DNA of 64,000 nucleotides from Arsenicibacter sp965247375 (GCA_965247375.1 CBDFHU010000139.1:1-64000); one strand, 5' to 3'. Shown: positions 45,055 to 54,858, counted from the stretch's first letter. The notes: a model not told the origin generated them from the letters alone. A program made the numbers and translations.

Positions 45055-47664
45055 TTAGAAAGTAACGGTGTTGACCGTACCGGATGACGAGGTAGTCGGG
45101 CTTGATTTCAGCGTTGCGCCGCTATTCGAGTACGTGCCGCCGGTGTATAAGCCCCAGCCGGATGAGTTACCGGTAAAGCTTCCGCCGGAGTAGGTGCCGC
45201 CGAAGTAAATTTTGTACTGGGCATTTTTTGTCAGATCCGGAGTTGAGAAATGGAAGTAGTAGACTGCATTTTTAGGCTTGAACGTAACCAGATCTTTTCC
45301 GCTTGCATCTTCGATATGCAGCACTGACGTGGCTGCCAGCTGTGTGGCTGACGTAATGTATAAGCCTACCTGAGAGGAACCTGTGCTCATTGCTTTTGTC
45401 ATCCGCGAGTTTGAGCCGCCCGCAATCAGTACACCGCCGTTTACCAGGAAATTACCGTTGAAGTCAAGGCTCTCTTCCGGCTGGCTGGTCGGTCCGCAGA
45501 TGATCGCAATGCCTCCTTTCATAGTGATGTTCCCATTGCTGTCGATGGCATCGCTGCCCGCAACAATCAGAATACCACCGTTGATATTAACGCTACTGCC
45601 ATCGTTTGATTCGGTACCACCGACAACAGTTCCCATCGACGCATTAACGCCATCATTGGAAGCGGTAACATTCACTATACCGCCATTAAATGTAATGATC
45701 TTTGACTCAATGCCTTCGGTCGCCTTGGTGATGTTGACTGTCCCGTCGTTGATGGTAATAGACGTTTCTGATTTAATGCCGTCGTCAGTGGCAGATATGG
45801 TCAGTTCGCCGGTTGTCATCACGAAAGCGCCGTCACTTTTAAACCCTTTGGCTTCGCTGGTCAGGGCGCTGCTATAGGTGTATTTGGCACCCGACGCCGT
45901 AATGTTGGTTTTGCCGCCGCTGATGGTGGCCGTGCCGTCAACATTGATTCCTTTTCCGCCCGCACCGGTGCTGATAATTGTTAACGTACCTCCTTTAATC
46001 GCCAGGTTTTTATCACAGTTGATGCCGGCCGGAGACGCGATGTCGGTGTCTGCCGTTACATAGTAGGCTGCTCCCGAGGTGGTTATGTTAACTGTACCGG
46101 CCGTCAGCGTAAAATCTCCCGTTGATTTGATGCCTTTAGCCCCTTTACCGCTGACAGACAGTGTAATCGGGTCAGCGGTATTGATCGTAGTATACCCTTC
46201 ACTTTTTATCGCGTTGCCTTTGTCGCCGGTGGTTGTCACTTTAATGGTTCCGCCTTTGATCGAGACATAGGGCGTGATGGCCGTGTCGGTGCCGTCGTAA
46301 GGAGCCGTAATGCCGTCGTCTACGCTGTTGACCGTGACATTACCGCCGCTGATAACTACGTAGCCTTCTTCAGCAACAATGCCGTCGCCGGATGCCGTAA
46401 TGGTCACATTTCCGCCATCCATCGTAAAGTAATCGTTGGCGTGAATTCCGTCTTTAACCGCGGCTTTCACCACAATCGTGGCCTGACTGATCGTTATGTA
46501 ATCGTCAGCAACAATGGCGTGTTTGTTGTTGCCGGTGACGTTCAGCGTGCCGGTACCCGTGAAGGCCAGCTGACCTTCGCTGAAGAACGTACCTTTCTGA
46601 TCTTCGCTGCTGGTCGCGTAGGTAGCCCCGTCGACCAGTGTATTGGCCGTACCGGCGACCACGTTAATTGTTCCCTTTTTCTTAGACTGACTGTTAATGG
46701 CCGGCCCATTGCTGTTGGTTAGGCTGACGCCTTTGAGGGCGATGCTGTACTTATACTCGCTGTAAATTTTGAAACTGCCTTTTGAGGCCGTTCCGGAGAG
46801 CAGGTAAACGATTTCTTTTGCCGTATTCGTCGACGTTACCGTCACATCGGCCCCGTTTACGGCTACTTTAACGCCGTCGCTCTGGTAAGGATTACTGACC
46901 ACGGCACCCGTGCCGGAGTAGGCCACTACGACCGTGTCCTTCGCTGACGTTATCGCGGTATTCTCCGCAATCGTGACGGTAACGGTGCAGCTTTGTCCGC
47001 CGATACTGAGCACAAACGAGGCCGTACCCGCCGATGTGGGTGTGCCGGAAATTTTATAGACCAGCGTGCCTGTTCCGTTGGCGAGTGTGCCGGCTACGAG
47101 CGTGGCGGTCAGACCTTCGACGCCGGTTGAGGCTGCCATGGAGATATCATACGCTCCGCCGTTGCCGCCGGTGTAGGTCAGGGTGGTTGATCCGGTATAG
47201 GACACGCCGTTGGTGCCGGCAGTCGGGGCAACAATGCAGGTCAGTGACGAAATAGTGGCTTTTGAGGCCGCAACCGGCAGCGAAAGCGTACAGGTCTGGC
47301 CGCCGAGTGAGATCGGAAACGAGGCGGTACCGGCGGCTGACGGTGTTCCGGAAATCTTAAAACTAGCCGTACCGCTGCCATCGGCGAGGTTACCGGCAGA
47401 TAAGGTAGCGGTCAGGCCGGTTACGCCGGTAGACGCAACGCCGGTTCCTTCGGGATAAGCAGCCCCATTGCCTCCGTCATACGGGACGCCGGCCGTAGCG
47501 GCAAAGGAGGTACCGCTGGTGGCTGAAGCCGAAAAAGTAGCCGAAGAGCAGTTCAGGGCGGTGATACCGGCCGTTTTGGCGGCGATGTCTTCGGTCTTAC
47601 AGGATTGAATAATCAGGATAAACAGGATGGACAGACTAAGTACAAGGGTGCTTTTTTTGAACAT
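45055..47664 (-). CDS. Cthe_2159-like carbohydrate-binding beta-helix lipoprotein
   Basis: 869 residues from the ATG at 47664 (MFKKSTLVLSLSILFILIIQSC), a lipoprotein signal; the earlier ATG at 47772 overlaps the upstream gene's 3' end. Two Ig-like repeats of about 95 residues (each with VTGLTATL...GTASFKISGTPSAAGTASF and a QSC/QTC end) precede a long right-handed beta-helix region rich in repeats such as ISGGNVTV, IKGGTIKVTT and IKSEGYTTI. This part matches the carbohydrate-binding domain family typified by Cthe_2159, which is reported to bind cellulose and polygalacturonate. In this neighbourhood a pectin link is tempting but unproven. Confidence 0.82.
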   Translation of the reverse strand: MFKKSTLVLSLSILFILIIQSCKTEDIAAKTAGITALNCSSATFSASATSGTSFAATAGVPYDGGNGAAYPEGTGVASTGVTGLTATLSAGNLADGSGTASFKISGTPSAAGTASFPISLGGQTCTLSLPVAASKATISSLTCIVAPTAGTNGVSYTGSTTLTYTGGNGGAYDISMAASTGVEGLTATLVAGTLANGTGTLVYKISGTPTSAGTASFVLSIGGQSCTVTVTIAENTAITSAKDTVVVAYSGTGAVVSNPYQSDGVKVAVNGADVTVTSTNTAKEIVYLLSGTASKGSFKIYSEYKYSIALKGVSLTNSNGPAINSQSKKKGTINVVAGTANTLVDGATYATSSEDQKGTFFSEGQLAFTGTGTLNVTGNNKHAIVADDYITISQATIVVKAAVKDGIHANDYFTMDGGNVTITASGDGIVAEEGYVVISGGNVTVNSVDDGITAPYDGTDTAITPYVSIKGGTIKVTTTGDKGNAIKSEGYTTINTADPITLSVSGKGAKGIKSTGDFTLTAGTVNITTSGAAYYVTADTDIASPAGINCDKNLAIKGGTLTIISTGAGGKGINVDGTATISGGKTNITASGAKYTYSSALTSEAKGFKSDGAFVMTTGELTISATDDGIKSETSITINDGTVNITKATEGIESKIITFNGGIVNVTASNDGVNASMGTVVGGTESNDGSSVNINGGILIVAGSDAIDSNGNITMKGGIAIICGPTSQPEESLDFNGNFLVNGGVLIAGGSNSRMTKAMSTGSSQVGLYITSATQLAATSVLHIEDASGKDLVTFKPKNAVYYFHFSTPDLTKNAQYKIYFGGTYSGGSFTGNSSGWGLYTGGTYSNSGATLKSSPTTSSSGTVNTVTF

Positions 47665-47744
47665 ATTGGTCGTCGTTTTACAAGCGGTATTAGCTGTCAT
47701 TACGACGATTTTATGAAAAGTGTGGCAGTACCGGTGAAAAAAGG

Positions 47745-48746
47745 TTACTTCTTCGGGACTCCTTGAAGCCACCGGAACCAGTCGTTGCCTACCTTATCCC
47801 AGTTGTAGACCGTATAATCAACACTGCCGTCGGCCTTGACGGGGAAGAAATTGTGTTCGGTGCCGGGGTAGGCGAGGAAGGTGAAATTCCGGCGTTTCCG
47901 GCGGATGACCTCGGTATGCAGGTAATCGTTGAACGGAGCGCTGTCGTCTTTCGTGCCGAATGTGACCAGCACCGGAATGGATAGCCTGAGCAGGTAATCG
48001 ACTGGTGGAATGGAGAAACTAAAGGTAGCTTTATGGGAATCACCCTCAGGGAAAACCGTTTCGGGGTGTAAAACAACCTGTTCCCAATAGCTGAACTGCT
48101 CATCGGTAAGGGTACCGGTTGAGTCAGTTTCGCGCCGGCGGTTCTGCTGAACAATCGAGTTGATCCGCCCCAGCGGGTTACCGCCCGAATAGATCAGGTG
48201 CGTCACGCCGGGGTCGGCTGACGCCATTTTTGCACAGATCGTACTGCCCTCGGAATGCCCCGCCAGCACGAGCCGTTTCCGGCTGACCCACGGCTGCTGT
48301 TGCAGGTACCGGATGATGTGCCGGTTGCGGCTCACGTAATAATCAAGGTGATTGCGCTCGTTATAGGCCATCGGCACAAGACCCTTTGTGTTCCGGTACG
48401 TAAAGTTGTTGGCAAGCGTGTTGGCATGGGCAATCACCGGAATATACGGTTTGCCGACAATTACGAGGTGGTAGTTTTGGGACAGGCTATCGGTCGGGAA
48501 CGTGAAAACGCCGTACAGGCCTTTGTCGTCGTACTTAATGAGCGGTTGTGGTAAACTGCCCTGCACATAGAAAAACAACGGCTTCGGTTTCTGCTCGTCA
48601 CCTTTACGGCTTTTTATCAGCACATCCACCGGATCGCCGTTGAACGTGATCCGGATATATCGGAAACCGAAATCCTCCGGTTTTTTATCCTGCGCATCGA
48701 TTCCGGTAAACAGGAGACAAAGGGCGAAAAGGAAAAATAGTTTCAT
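47745..48746 (-). CDS. Secreted alpha/beta hydrolase
   Basis: 333 residues from the ATG at 48746 (MKLFFLFALCLLFTGIDAQ), a signal peptide; a longer frame to 48830 adds no signal-like sequence. The nucleophile elbow is GHSEG (KRLVLAGHSEGSTI), the acid Asp is probably in FGTKDDSAP and the catalytic His in YPGTEHNFFPV. The order is typical of dienelactone hydrolase or peptidase S9-like enzymes. It lies 80 nt upstream of the beta-helix lipoprotein on the same strand. Substrate is unknown; a carbohydrate esterase role is possible. Confidence 0.85.
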   Translation of the reverse strand: MKLFFLFALCLLFTGIDAQDKKPEDFGFRYIRITFNGDPVDVLIKSRKGDEQKPKPLFFYVQGSLPQPLIKYDDKGLYGVFTFPTDSLSQNYHLVIVGKPYIPVIAHANTLANNFTYRNTKGLVPMAYNERNHLDYYVSRNRHIIRYLQQQPWVSRKRLVLAGHSEGSTICAKMASADPGVTHLIYSGGNPLGRINSIVQQNRRRETDSTGTLTDEQFSYWEQVVLHPETVFPEGDSHKATFSFSIPPVDYLLRLSIPVLVTFGTKDDSAPFNDYLHTEVIRRKRRNFTFLAYPGTEHNFFPVKADGSVDYTVYNWDKVGNDWFRWLQGVPKK

Positions 48747-48862
48747 CTGTATGCTATAAAAAACATGGCCGTGAAGCGGTGGCAATTTATAGCATCTCCT
48801 TCCAACAAACGTTGACTGGCTTGTTAACAATCCTTAAAAAACGGAACGCTGTAATGAATAAG

Positions 48863-49237
48863 CTACTTCCACATATTCGTACCATAGAGTACCATTACTT
48901 CCTTCCGCTTCTGGGTGTATTCGGTATAGGCGTTAGGTGCGTTGAGGTTTAGCTTTGTACCGTCGCAGAAGTACTGATGCTGGTTCAGCGAACTGAACAA
49001 CGAATTCTGAACTTCAATAACCGTTTTGTTATCATACTCATACACGACGATACCGTTCAGCGTGGGGCCGCCGACAAACTGTTTGAACTGGTTATTGAGC
49101 CATTTAAGATTGTTGACCGGATCGCTGACACCACACACAACGCGTTGTTGCGGTTTAACGGTTGCCCGGGAATTACATCCGTTGATTCCCGGGCAAAGGA
49201 TAGCGAACAGGATCACCGCAGATACATGGTTTTTCAT
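48863..49237 (-). CDS. Small hypothetical lipoprotein
   Basis: 124 residues with a short signal ending in GINGC (MKNHVSAVILFAILCPGINGC). After it comes CGVSDPVNNLKWLNNQFKQF, a motif seen in small Cytophagales lipoproteins of unknown function, then VIEVQNSLFSS and a Tyr/Asn-rich middle. There are four Cys residues. I do not know the function. It is followed by the hydrolase start after 116 nt. Confidence 0.7.
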   Translation of the reverse strand: MKNHVSAVILFAILCPGINGCNSRATVKPQQRVVCGVSDPVNNLKWLNNQFKQFVGGPTLNGIVVYEYDNKTVIEVQNSLFSSLNQHQYFCDGTKLNLNAPNAYTEYTQKRKEVMVLYGTNMWK

Positions 49238-49318
49238 AACGGTAACAGGGTTAGGTAGTATAAGGACCCGTTACATGCTCAATAGGTTGGAAGCGGGATA
49301 AAAGTGGCTTTTACAGCT

Positions 49319-49798
49319 TTATGCTAACGCGAAGGCTATCAAAAGCCCCTTTTTATAAGCTTCGGCACCGGCTTGAACGAGCAGTGCGGCCCACTCAAAG
49401 GCACTTTGCCGTCAGCCCACGAGTAATACCCGTTTGCTACGGTACGAAGCCATGTCCACGGCATCGACGGCGTGCAGCAAAGCCGTTACGGAAGCCGGTT
49501 CATGGGGAAAATAGCCGAAGCCGGTCGCCAGTACAACCTGATCCGTCGGTAAGCAATGCCTTAAACTGAGCGCCCTCTTTCGATAACTGATGTACGTAGG
49601 TTTCCCGGATGTTGGGTTTCACCTGCTCTATGAACCAGCCGGTGTAGCCCGGGTACCGGTCCGGCGAAACCGGCATGACCGAGTCGGGCGATTCGCCGCG
49701 GCTACCGGCATACTGCTCCATGGTAAAGATATTGTCCGGGTCAAGGTGCCAGTCTAAACTGCCGGTGCAGTTACCGACTTGACACCGGCAGGATGAAT
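49319..49798 (-). pseudogene. Remnant of a flavin-dependent monooxygenase-like protein
   Basis: Reading the minus strand gives LDWHLDPDNIFTMEQY and GYTGWFIEQVKPNIRETYVH. After removing one extra G near 49546 the frame continues as DQVVLATGFGYFPHEP, then MASYRSKRVLLVG, a TGA stop where a Gly codon is expected, and RQSAFEWAALLVQAGAEA. These match the central and NADPH-binding parts of flavin-containing monooxygenase-like (CzcO/FMO) proteins. The FAD-binding N-terminus and the C-terminus are missing. One frameshift, one stop and truncation at both ends make this a true pseudogene. It lies directly after the frameshifted araC-type gene, which may once have controlled it. Confidence 0.75.
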
Positions 49799-50723
49799 TC
49801 AGCCGTTTCTGAATTTGAGCGGAGTAGTAGCCGTATGTTTCTTAAAGAAATTATTGAAGTGCGTGACCTCCGTAAAGCCAAGGGCAAACGCAATTTCGCT
49901 GACATGCCAGCTGCTGTATTTCAACAACACTTTCGCTTCCTGCAAAATGCGTTCGGCAATGAGCTGCGACGTTGTCTTAAGGGTTTGTCTCCTTCACGGC
50001 TCGATTCAGGTGATTGACATGAACATTGAGTTTACCGGCAAAACCGGAAGGCGTCCGGAGCTGCATCGAAGGGTGATTTTCGTCAATCGGAAACTGCCGC
50101 TCAAGCAATTCCAGAAACAGGGTAGCCATCCGCTGACCGGCGTTAGTCTGCGGTTGGTTGACTAGGGTTACCGGCTGCATTTTCATGGCGAAATGGATCA
50201 GTTCAAAGGTCAGATTCCGCAGCAGATCATACTTATGGATGTATTCGGAGCCGATCTCCTCGAACATCCGCCGGAACACCGAGCTTACGTAGCTGATTTG
50301 CTCCTCTGTCAGTTCAAAAACGTGGTTGCCCGCCGGTTGAAAAACCGAATACTGATCGGGGTTACCGAAATGGTGAAAAAACTGATGGTTGAAAATACAG
50401 AAGTAGCCGCTCCTGACGGTTTCGACATGTTCCCATTGGTAGGGGATCTGCGGATTGGAAAAAATCAGAGCCGGATTCGGAATATCGATGATCTTATCTG
50501 CGTAGTGAATACGCCCCTTATCGAGCAAAAGCGTGATTTTATAATAGTCACGCTTGCGGTAAGGCAGTGGTTTGCCGGCAACGAACTCATGGGTAAAGAC
50601 GTTGAAATGGCCGATTTCCTTTTTGAGGTTGTCAGGCAGCCAGTCAAGCTTCCGCTTGTATAATTCTTCAATGCTTTCTGTCTTATCCATAGTCTGGCCT
50701 TTCGTATACTTCTGACGACTCAT
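49799..50723 (-). pseudogene. AraC-family transcriptional regulator, frameshifted in the HTH
   Basis: The first frame (50723-49977; a start at 50690, MDKTESIEELYKRKLDWLPDN, is also possible) carries the N-terminal cupin-like sensing domain and the beginning of the AraC HTH (GFAGKLNVHVNHLNRAVKET), then hits a stop. Removing one A in ACAAACCC restores TSQLIAERILQEAKVLLKY, SSWHVSEIAFALGFTEVTHF and NNFFKKHTATTPLKFR up to a TGA at 49799-49801. The complete protein would have about 307 residues. Without the second HTH half it should not bind DNA. A flavoprotein pseudogene follows. The upstream beta-barrel gene ends 3 nt before it. Confidence 0.8.
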
Positions 50724-50726
50724 TTG

Positions 50727-51488
50727 TTATACACGGGTATAATTTCTCTGAAAGGAATAAATTAAACTAACATTCCAGACAAACGGCTTACCGGCTGTAA
50801 TATTGGACCGGATTTTCTGATTTACAATTGACTGAATTGAGAACGGAAACTGTTTTTTTGTCAACGTGAATGAAGAGGTAACGAAAATTCCGGCTTGCTC
50901 ATCAAGCTTCAGATAATAGAGCTGTGGGCTCATGCGCAGCGATACATTTTTGAGGATGCTGATGCCTGAAAGAGTAGTGCGCAGTGCCAGAAAGTGTGTA
51001 TTTTTGGTTACACCCGTATCATATCCGTGCGAATACAGGTAATATATACCAAGGCTGACGTGCGGATTAATCGTATAGCCGGGTGAAAACTCACCCGCCA
51101 GAAACCGTTTGGATACCAGTGTCTCCGGATCGGTTTCATTGACCGGTTTCAAGGTTTTAAACGCAATTGCCGGATGGGCGCCGATACCGATTTGCCACTT
51201 TGGGGTATTGACCAGTTTATAGCGCCACCAAAATAAAAACGACCACGGTTTTCCCTGGAGTGAAAAGCGGAATTGCGGGTCGAAGCTTAACCGTTTGCCG
51301 CCTATCGACAGATCAAAAATGGCGGCGGGCTTACCCAGAGCAAATGTTGGTAAAAGGGAAATGCCGTTGTTGGTAATACTTGCACCGACCGATATTGACC
51401 GGATTGCGCGAAGGCTGTCATTGGTTTGCGCGAAAAGGGGGGAGCAGAACAGCAGCAAAAGCAGGATAAGCGTACTTATACGGTACAT
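50727..51488 (-). CDS. Predicted outer-membrane beta-barrel protein
   Basis: 253 residues with a signal peptide (MYRISTLILLLLLFCSPLFAQ) and alternating aromatic/hydrophobic strands such as LSFDPQFRFSL, WSFLFWWRYKL, SPGYTINPHVSLGIYYLYSHG and VWNVSLIYSFQRNY. This pattern suggests a porin-like or carrier beta-barrel of about 10-12 strands. I do not recognise a named family. A TAGTTTTG box (51528-51535) lies 40 nt upstream. The downstream araC-type gene starts almost immediately, so both may share a transcript. Confidence 0.72.
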   Translation of the reverse strand: MYRISTLILLLLLFCSPLFAQTNDSLRAIRSISVGASITNNGISLLPTFALGKPAAIFDLSIGGKRLSFDPQFRFSLQGKPWSFLFWWRYKLVNTPKWQIGIGAHPAIAFKTLKPVNETDPETLVSKRFLAGEFSPGYTINPHVSLGIYYLYSHGYDTGVTKNTHFLALRTTLSGISILKNVSLRMSPQLYYLKLDEQAGIFVTSSFTLTKKQFPFSIQSIVNQKIRSNITAGKPFVWNVSLIYSFQRNYTRV

Positions 51489-51527
51489 GGTACAGTCAGA
51501 AATCGTTTATGCAGATTGTTAAGTATG

Positions 51528-51535
51528 CAAAACTA
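51528..51535 (-). promoter_or_regulatory. Probable -7 box of the beta-barrel gene
   Basis: On the minus strand the sequence is TAGTTTTG, an exact TAnnTTTG match, 40 nt before the start codon. The nearest TTTG upstream is 31 nt away, too far for a standard -33, so only the -7 half is supported. Confidence 0.35.
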
Positions 51536-51611
51536 GCTGATGTACAGTAGTGTAGTTAATGAAAATCAAAGAGTAAGTTACGAAAATCAAACAGTATCCT
51601 TTAGCGGAACG

Positions 51612-51639
51612 GAAAAAAAGGCAACCCTCGCAGGTTGCC
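51612..51639 (-). terminator. Terminator of the MMPL-yitT operon
   Basis: Stem GGCAACC (51620-51626) with GGTTGCC (51633-51639), followed on the minus strand by seven T. It lies 16 nt after the YitT-family stop. Confidence 0.85.
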
Positions 51640-51655
51640 CGTATTGGATGCAGAA

Positions 51656-52543
51656 TCAGTGCAGCGGACGGCTTTTAACCATCCCGCCTTTGGCATCGTC
51701 GATACTGTGGTTGACGATAAAGGCTTTCGGGTCGATCTCACTGATGTTTTCCCGGAGGCGGTGGAGTTCCAGCCGGGTAACGACCGCATAAATGATGTTG
51801 ATATCATTTTCGCGGAACCCCCGTTTCCCGTACCCTTTTTCGCCTTTAAACACGGTTACGCCCCGGCCCAGCTTCTCGGTAATCATCTGGCGGATCAGTT
51901 CGTGATGGTCAGAAATAATGATTACGCCCGTATATTCCTCGATACCGTGGATCAGAAAATCGACGGTTTTTGAGGCAGCCAGGTAGGTCAGCATGGCGTA
52001 CAAGGCCGTTTCCATGTTCGTCAGCAAGGCTGCCGAGCCGAAAACCAGCACGTTGATGACCATAATTACGTCACCGACGGAAAGAGCCGACCGGCGGCTG
52101 ACATAGATGGCCAGCACTTCGGTACCGTCGAGTACCCCGCCGCCCCGGATGGCCAGTCCGATGCCTGTGCCCAGAAAAAAGCCGCCGAACACCGAAATCA
52201 GCAATTTATCGGTTGTCACAATCGGATACGGAACCACCACTAAACAAAGGGCCAGCATACTGATGGCAACAATGGTGCGGACCGCAAACCCGGGGGATAC
52301 CTGCCGGTAGCCGATCCAGATAAACGGAAGGTTTACCAGAATGACCAGAATCGCCAGTTCGACACCGGTGACCATCTCCAGCAGCAGCGAAATACCCATG
52401 GCACCGCCGTCGAGAAAATTATTCGGTAGTAAAAAGCCCTTCAGGCCCATGCCTGCGCTTAGTACACCCGTAAGCAGGAGCGTAAAATCTTTGACGATTC
52501 GTGCCCGGTTTGTCTGAGAAAAAGTTGTTGTTGTGGCACTCAT
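51656..52543 (-). CDS. YitT-family membrane protein
   Basis: 295 residues. Five or six hydrophobic segments in the first 190 residues include LLTGVLSAGMGLKGFLLPNNFLDGGAMGISLLLE and GGFFLGTGIGLAIRGGGVLDGTEVLAIYVSRR (the DUF161/YitT core). A C-terminal cytoplasmic domain (VIIISDHHELIRQMITEKLGRGVTVFKGEKGYG) matches DUF2179. The family is proposed as membrane transporters but has no firm function. It follows the MMPL gene by 14 nt in the same operon. Confidence 0.93.
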   Translation of the reverse strand: MSATTTTFSQTNRARIVKDFTLLLTGVLSAGMGLKGFLLPNNFLDGGAMGISLLLEMVTGVELAILVILVNLPFIWIGYRQVSPGFAVRTIVAISMLALCLVVVPYPIVTTDKLLISVFGGFFLGTGIGLAIRGGGVLDGTEVLAIYVSRRSALSVGDVIMVINVLVFGSAALLTNMETALYAMLTYLAASKTVDFLIHGIEEYTGVIIISDHHELIRQMITEKLGRGVTVFKGEKGYGKRGFRENDINIIYAVVTRLELHRLRENISEIDPKAFIVNHSIDDAKGGMVKSRPLH

Positions 52544-52557
52544 TTGATGAATTGGTG

Positions 52558-54858
52558 TTACACCCGATAGCGCTTCAGTGAGAGCAGAAGCGCTGGTAAC
52601 AGCACCAGATTCGTTAAACAGGCCATCAGAACGGTTGTTGCTACCAATATGCCAAGTGCAGCCGTACCTCCGAAACTGGAGGCGGCAAAAACCACAAACC
52701 CGCCTGCCAGTACCAGCGCTGTGTAAATCAGACTGATACCGGTTTCATGAATGGCACCTGTAATGGCTGCCGGTGGTTCGAGCCCCAGACTAAGCTGGCG
52801 GCGGTAGCTGGTCAGGAAATAGACGGTACCGTCTGACGCCAATCCGAACGCGATACTGAAAATCAGGATGGTAGATGGCTTGAACGCAATATCCGTATAA
52901 CCCATGATGCCGGCCGTTACAACGAGCGGAATCAGGCATGGCAGTTTCGACAGAATAATGATCGGAACCGACCGGAACAATACCATGCCCACTAAGGCAA
53001 TTAATAAAATCGCGATAACCAGACTTTCGTACAGGTTACCCAGTAAATAATCGTTGCTCTTCAGAAAGACCAGACTGTGGCCGGTCAGACTCACTTTATA
53101 GGGCGTGCCGGCAAACAGCGAATCGATGCGCGGGCGCAGGCTGTTCATTGTTTTCTGCAACCGGATTGAACCGATATCGGCCATCTGGTAGCTTACCCGG
53201 ATGGTCTGCTGCGTGCTGTCCATCAGCGACTTTGCCAGTGATGACTGGTTGTTGCCCGTACCCAGCGGACTATTTTCGGCCAGCTTTTTTAGCTCCATGG
53301 CTGGTGGCAGCACAAAGTACTTCGGATCGCCGCCGCGATAGGCCTGGTACCCGAACCGGATCACATCGACCAGCGAGCTGGGCTTTGAAAATTCCGGATA
53401 ATCGTCCATTAACCGCTCAAGCGCCCGAACCTTGTACAGTGCCCTGCCGGCGTCGGCAAAAGCCCCTTTCGGCTTTCCGGTGTCGATCATGATCTCCAGC
53501 GGCAGCGCACCCTTGAACTGCTGTTCAACAAACCGGAGGTCTTCGTACACCGGATCATTTTTCGGCAGGTCATCAACCACGTAGCCTTCTACCCGGACCA
53601 TAAACAGGCCCAGTGCGCTGATGATGGTAACGACCGTAATCGTCCCGTAAATGAGCTTCCGGCGGTTATGCACCAGAAAATCAACCCGGTTCAGCAGCCT
53701 GCGCCAGCGGCCTTCGCTGAGGGTATGCCCGCCTGAATCCGACGGAACCGGCAGGTAGCTCAGGATAATCGGCACCATGATCATGCAGATGACATACACC
53801 GCCAGGACGCAAATCGCTGCTACTACCCCGAATTCCATCAGCAACCGGCTGTTGGTAAAGTAGAATACCCCGAAACCGATGGCCGTGGTCACATTGGCCA
53901 GTAAGGCCGACAAACCAATCTGCCGGACCATTACTTCCAGCGCCCGTTGTTTATCGCCGTGGGCCGCCAGCTCTTCGTGGTATTTATTGACCAGGAAGAT
54001 ACAGTTTGGCACTCCGATCACAATCAGCAGCGGTGGCAGCATGCCCGTCAGCAGGGTGATCTCGTACCCGAAAGCGGCCAGGGTGCCGATACAGACCGAA
54101 ACGCCCATGATTACCACAGTCAACGAAATCCAGACGACGCGGATAGACCGGAACATGAGCCAGACCATCAGCCCCGTAACGGCAGCAGCCAGCGCCATGA
54201 ACAGCTTCATTTCCCCCGACACTTTCTTCATGACCTCCGTCCGGATGGAGGGGAGCCCTGAGTAGTGAATCCGGATGTTATGTTTCTCCGAAAACTCCTT
54301 TCCGTACTGCCGGATCGTTTCGACAATGGCAATCCGGTCGCGGGAGTTCAGCTTTTTTTCGTCAAACGAAATGGCCATCAGGGTCGCGTGGCTCTTCGGA
54401 TTGTATAACAGCCCTTCGTAAAACGGCAGTGACAGGACCTGATTTTTCAGGCTGTCAGCTTCGGTCTGCGTTTCCGGTCGTTTTGAAATCAGTGGACGAA
54501 TCGTCCAGCCGCTGTCCGGCTTTTCGATTGTGTACAGGTGCGTAATCGACATGGCTTCCTTGACGCCGCTCAGTTTACGGACCATTTCATTCATATCGTA
54601 CCAGCTCTGGTAAACCGGCAGGTCGAACCAGCGGTTATCCTGCCAGCCGACGACCATCAGCGTACCATCAGCCCCGAACCGTTGCTTAAAGCGTTCGTAC
54701 TGATACTGAGTTGAGTCTGATAAAGGCAATACACGGGCAATCTGATACGATAGCTGGATCCGTGTACCCAGAAAGGCCATAACGGCCGTTAACAAAACCA
54801 TGGCGCCTACCCAGAAAAGCCGGTAGGCAAGCAGTGTACGGGTTATTTTAGACCACAT
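52558..54858 (-). CDS. MMPL/RND-superfamily exporter
   Basis: 766 residues with about 12 TM segments in two halves, each following a large extracytoplasmic loop. The MMPL core is visible as LTGMLPPLLIVIGVPNCIFLVNKYHEEL (with N-C-I-F/K-Y at the usual ion pathway) and SIAFGLASDGTVYFLTSYRRQL in the second half. Relatives export lipids, hopanoids or siderophores, and the shorter length fits the hopanoid/lipid branch rather than the drug pumps. No membrane-fusion or outer-membrane gene is adjacent, and no lipid gene suggests a substrate. Confidence 0.9.
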   Translation of the reverse strand: MWSKITRTLLAYRLFWVGAMVLLTAVMAFLGTRIQLSYQIARVLPLSDSTQYQYERFKQRFGADGTLMVVGWQDNRWFDLPVYQSWYDMNEMVRKLSGVKEAMSITHLYTIEKPDSGWTIRPLISKRPETQTEADSLKNQVLSLPFYEGLLYNPKSHATLMAISFDEKKLNSRDRIAIVETIRQYGKEFSEKHNIRIHYSGLPSIRTEVMKKVSGEMKLFMALAAAVTGLMVWLMFRSIRVVWISLTVVIMGVSVCIGTLAAFGYEITLLTGMLPPLLIVIGVPNCIFLVNKYHEELAAHGDKQRALEVMVRQIGLSALLANVTTAIGFGVFYFTNSRLLMEFGVVAAICVLAVYVICMIMVPIILSYLPVPSDSGGHTLSEGRWRRLLNRVDFLVHNRRKLIYGTITVVTIISALGLFMVRVEGYVVDDLPKNDPVYEDLRFVEQQFKGALPLEIMIDTGKPKGAFADAGRALYKVRALERLMDDYPEFSKPSSLVDVIRFGYQAYRGGDPKYFVLPPAMELKKLAENSPLGTGNNQSSLAKSLMDSTQQTIRVSYQMADIGSIRLQKTMNSLRPRIDSLFAGTPYKVSLTGHSLVFLKSNDYLLGNLYESLVIAILLIALVGMVLFRSVPIIILSKLPCLIPLVVTAGIMGYTDIAFKPSTILIFSIAFGLASDGTVYFLTSYRRQLSLGLEPPAAITGAIHETGISLIYTALVLAGGFVVFAASSFGGTAALGILVATTVLMACLTNLVLLPALLLSLKRYRV

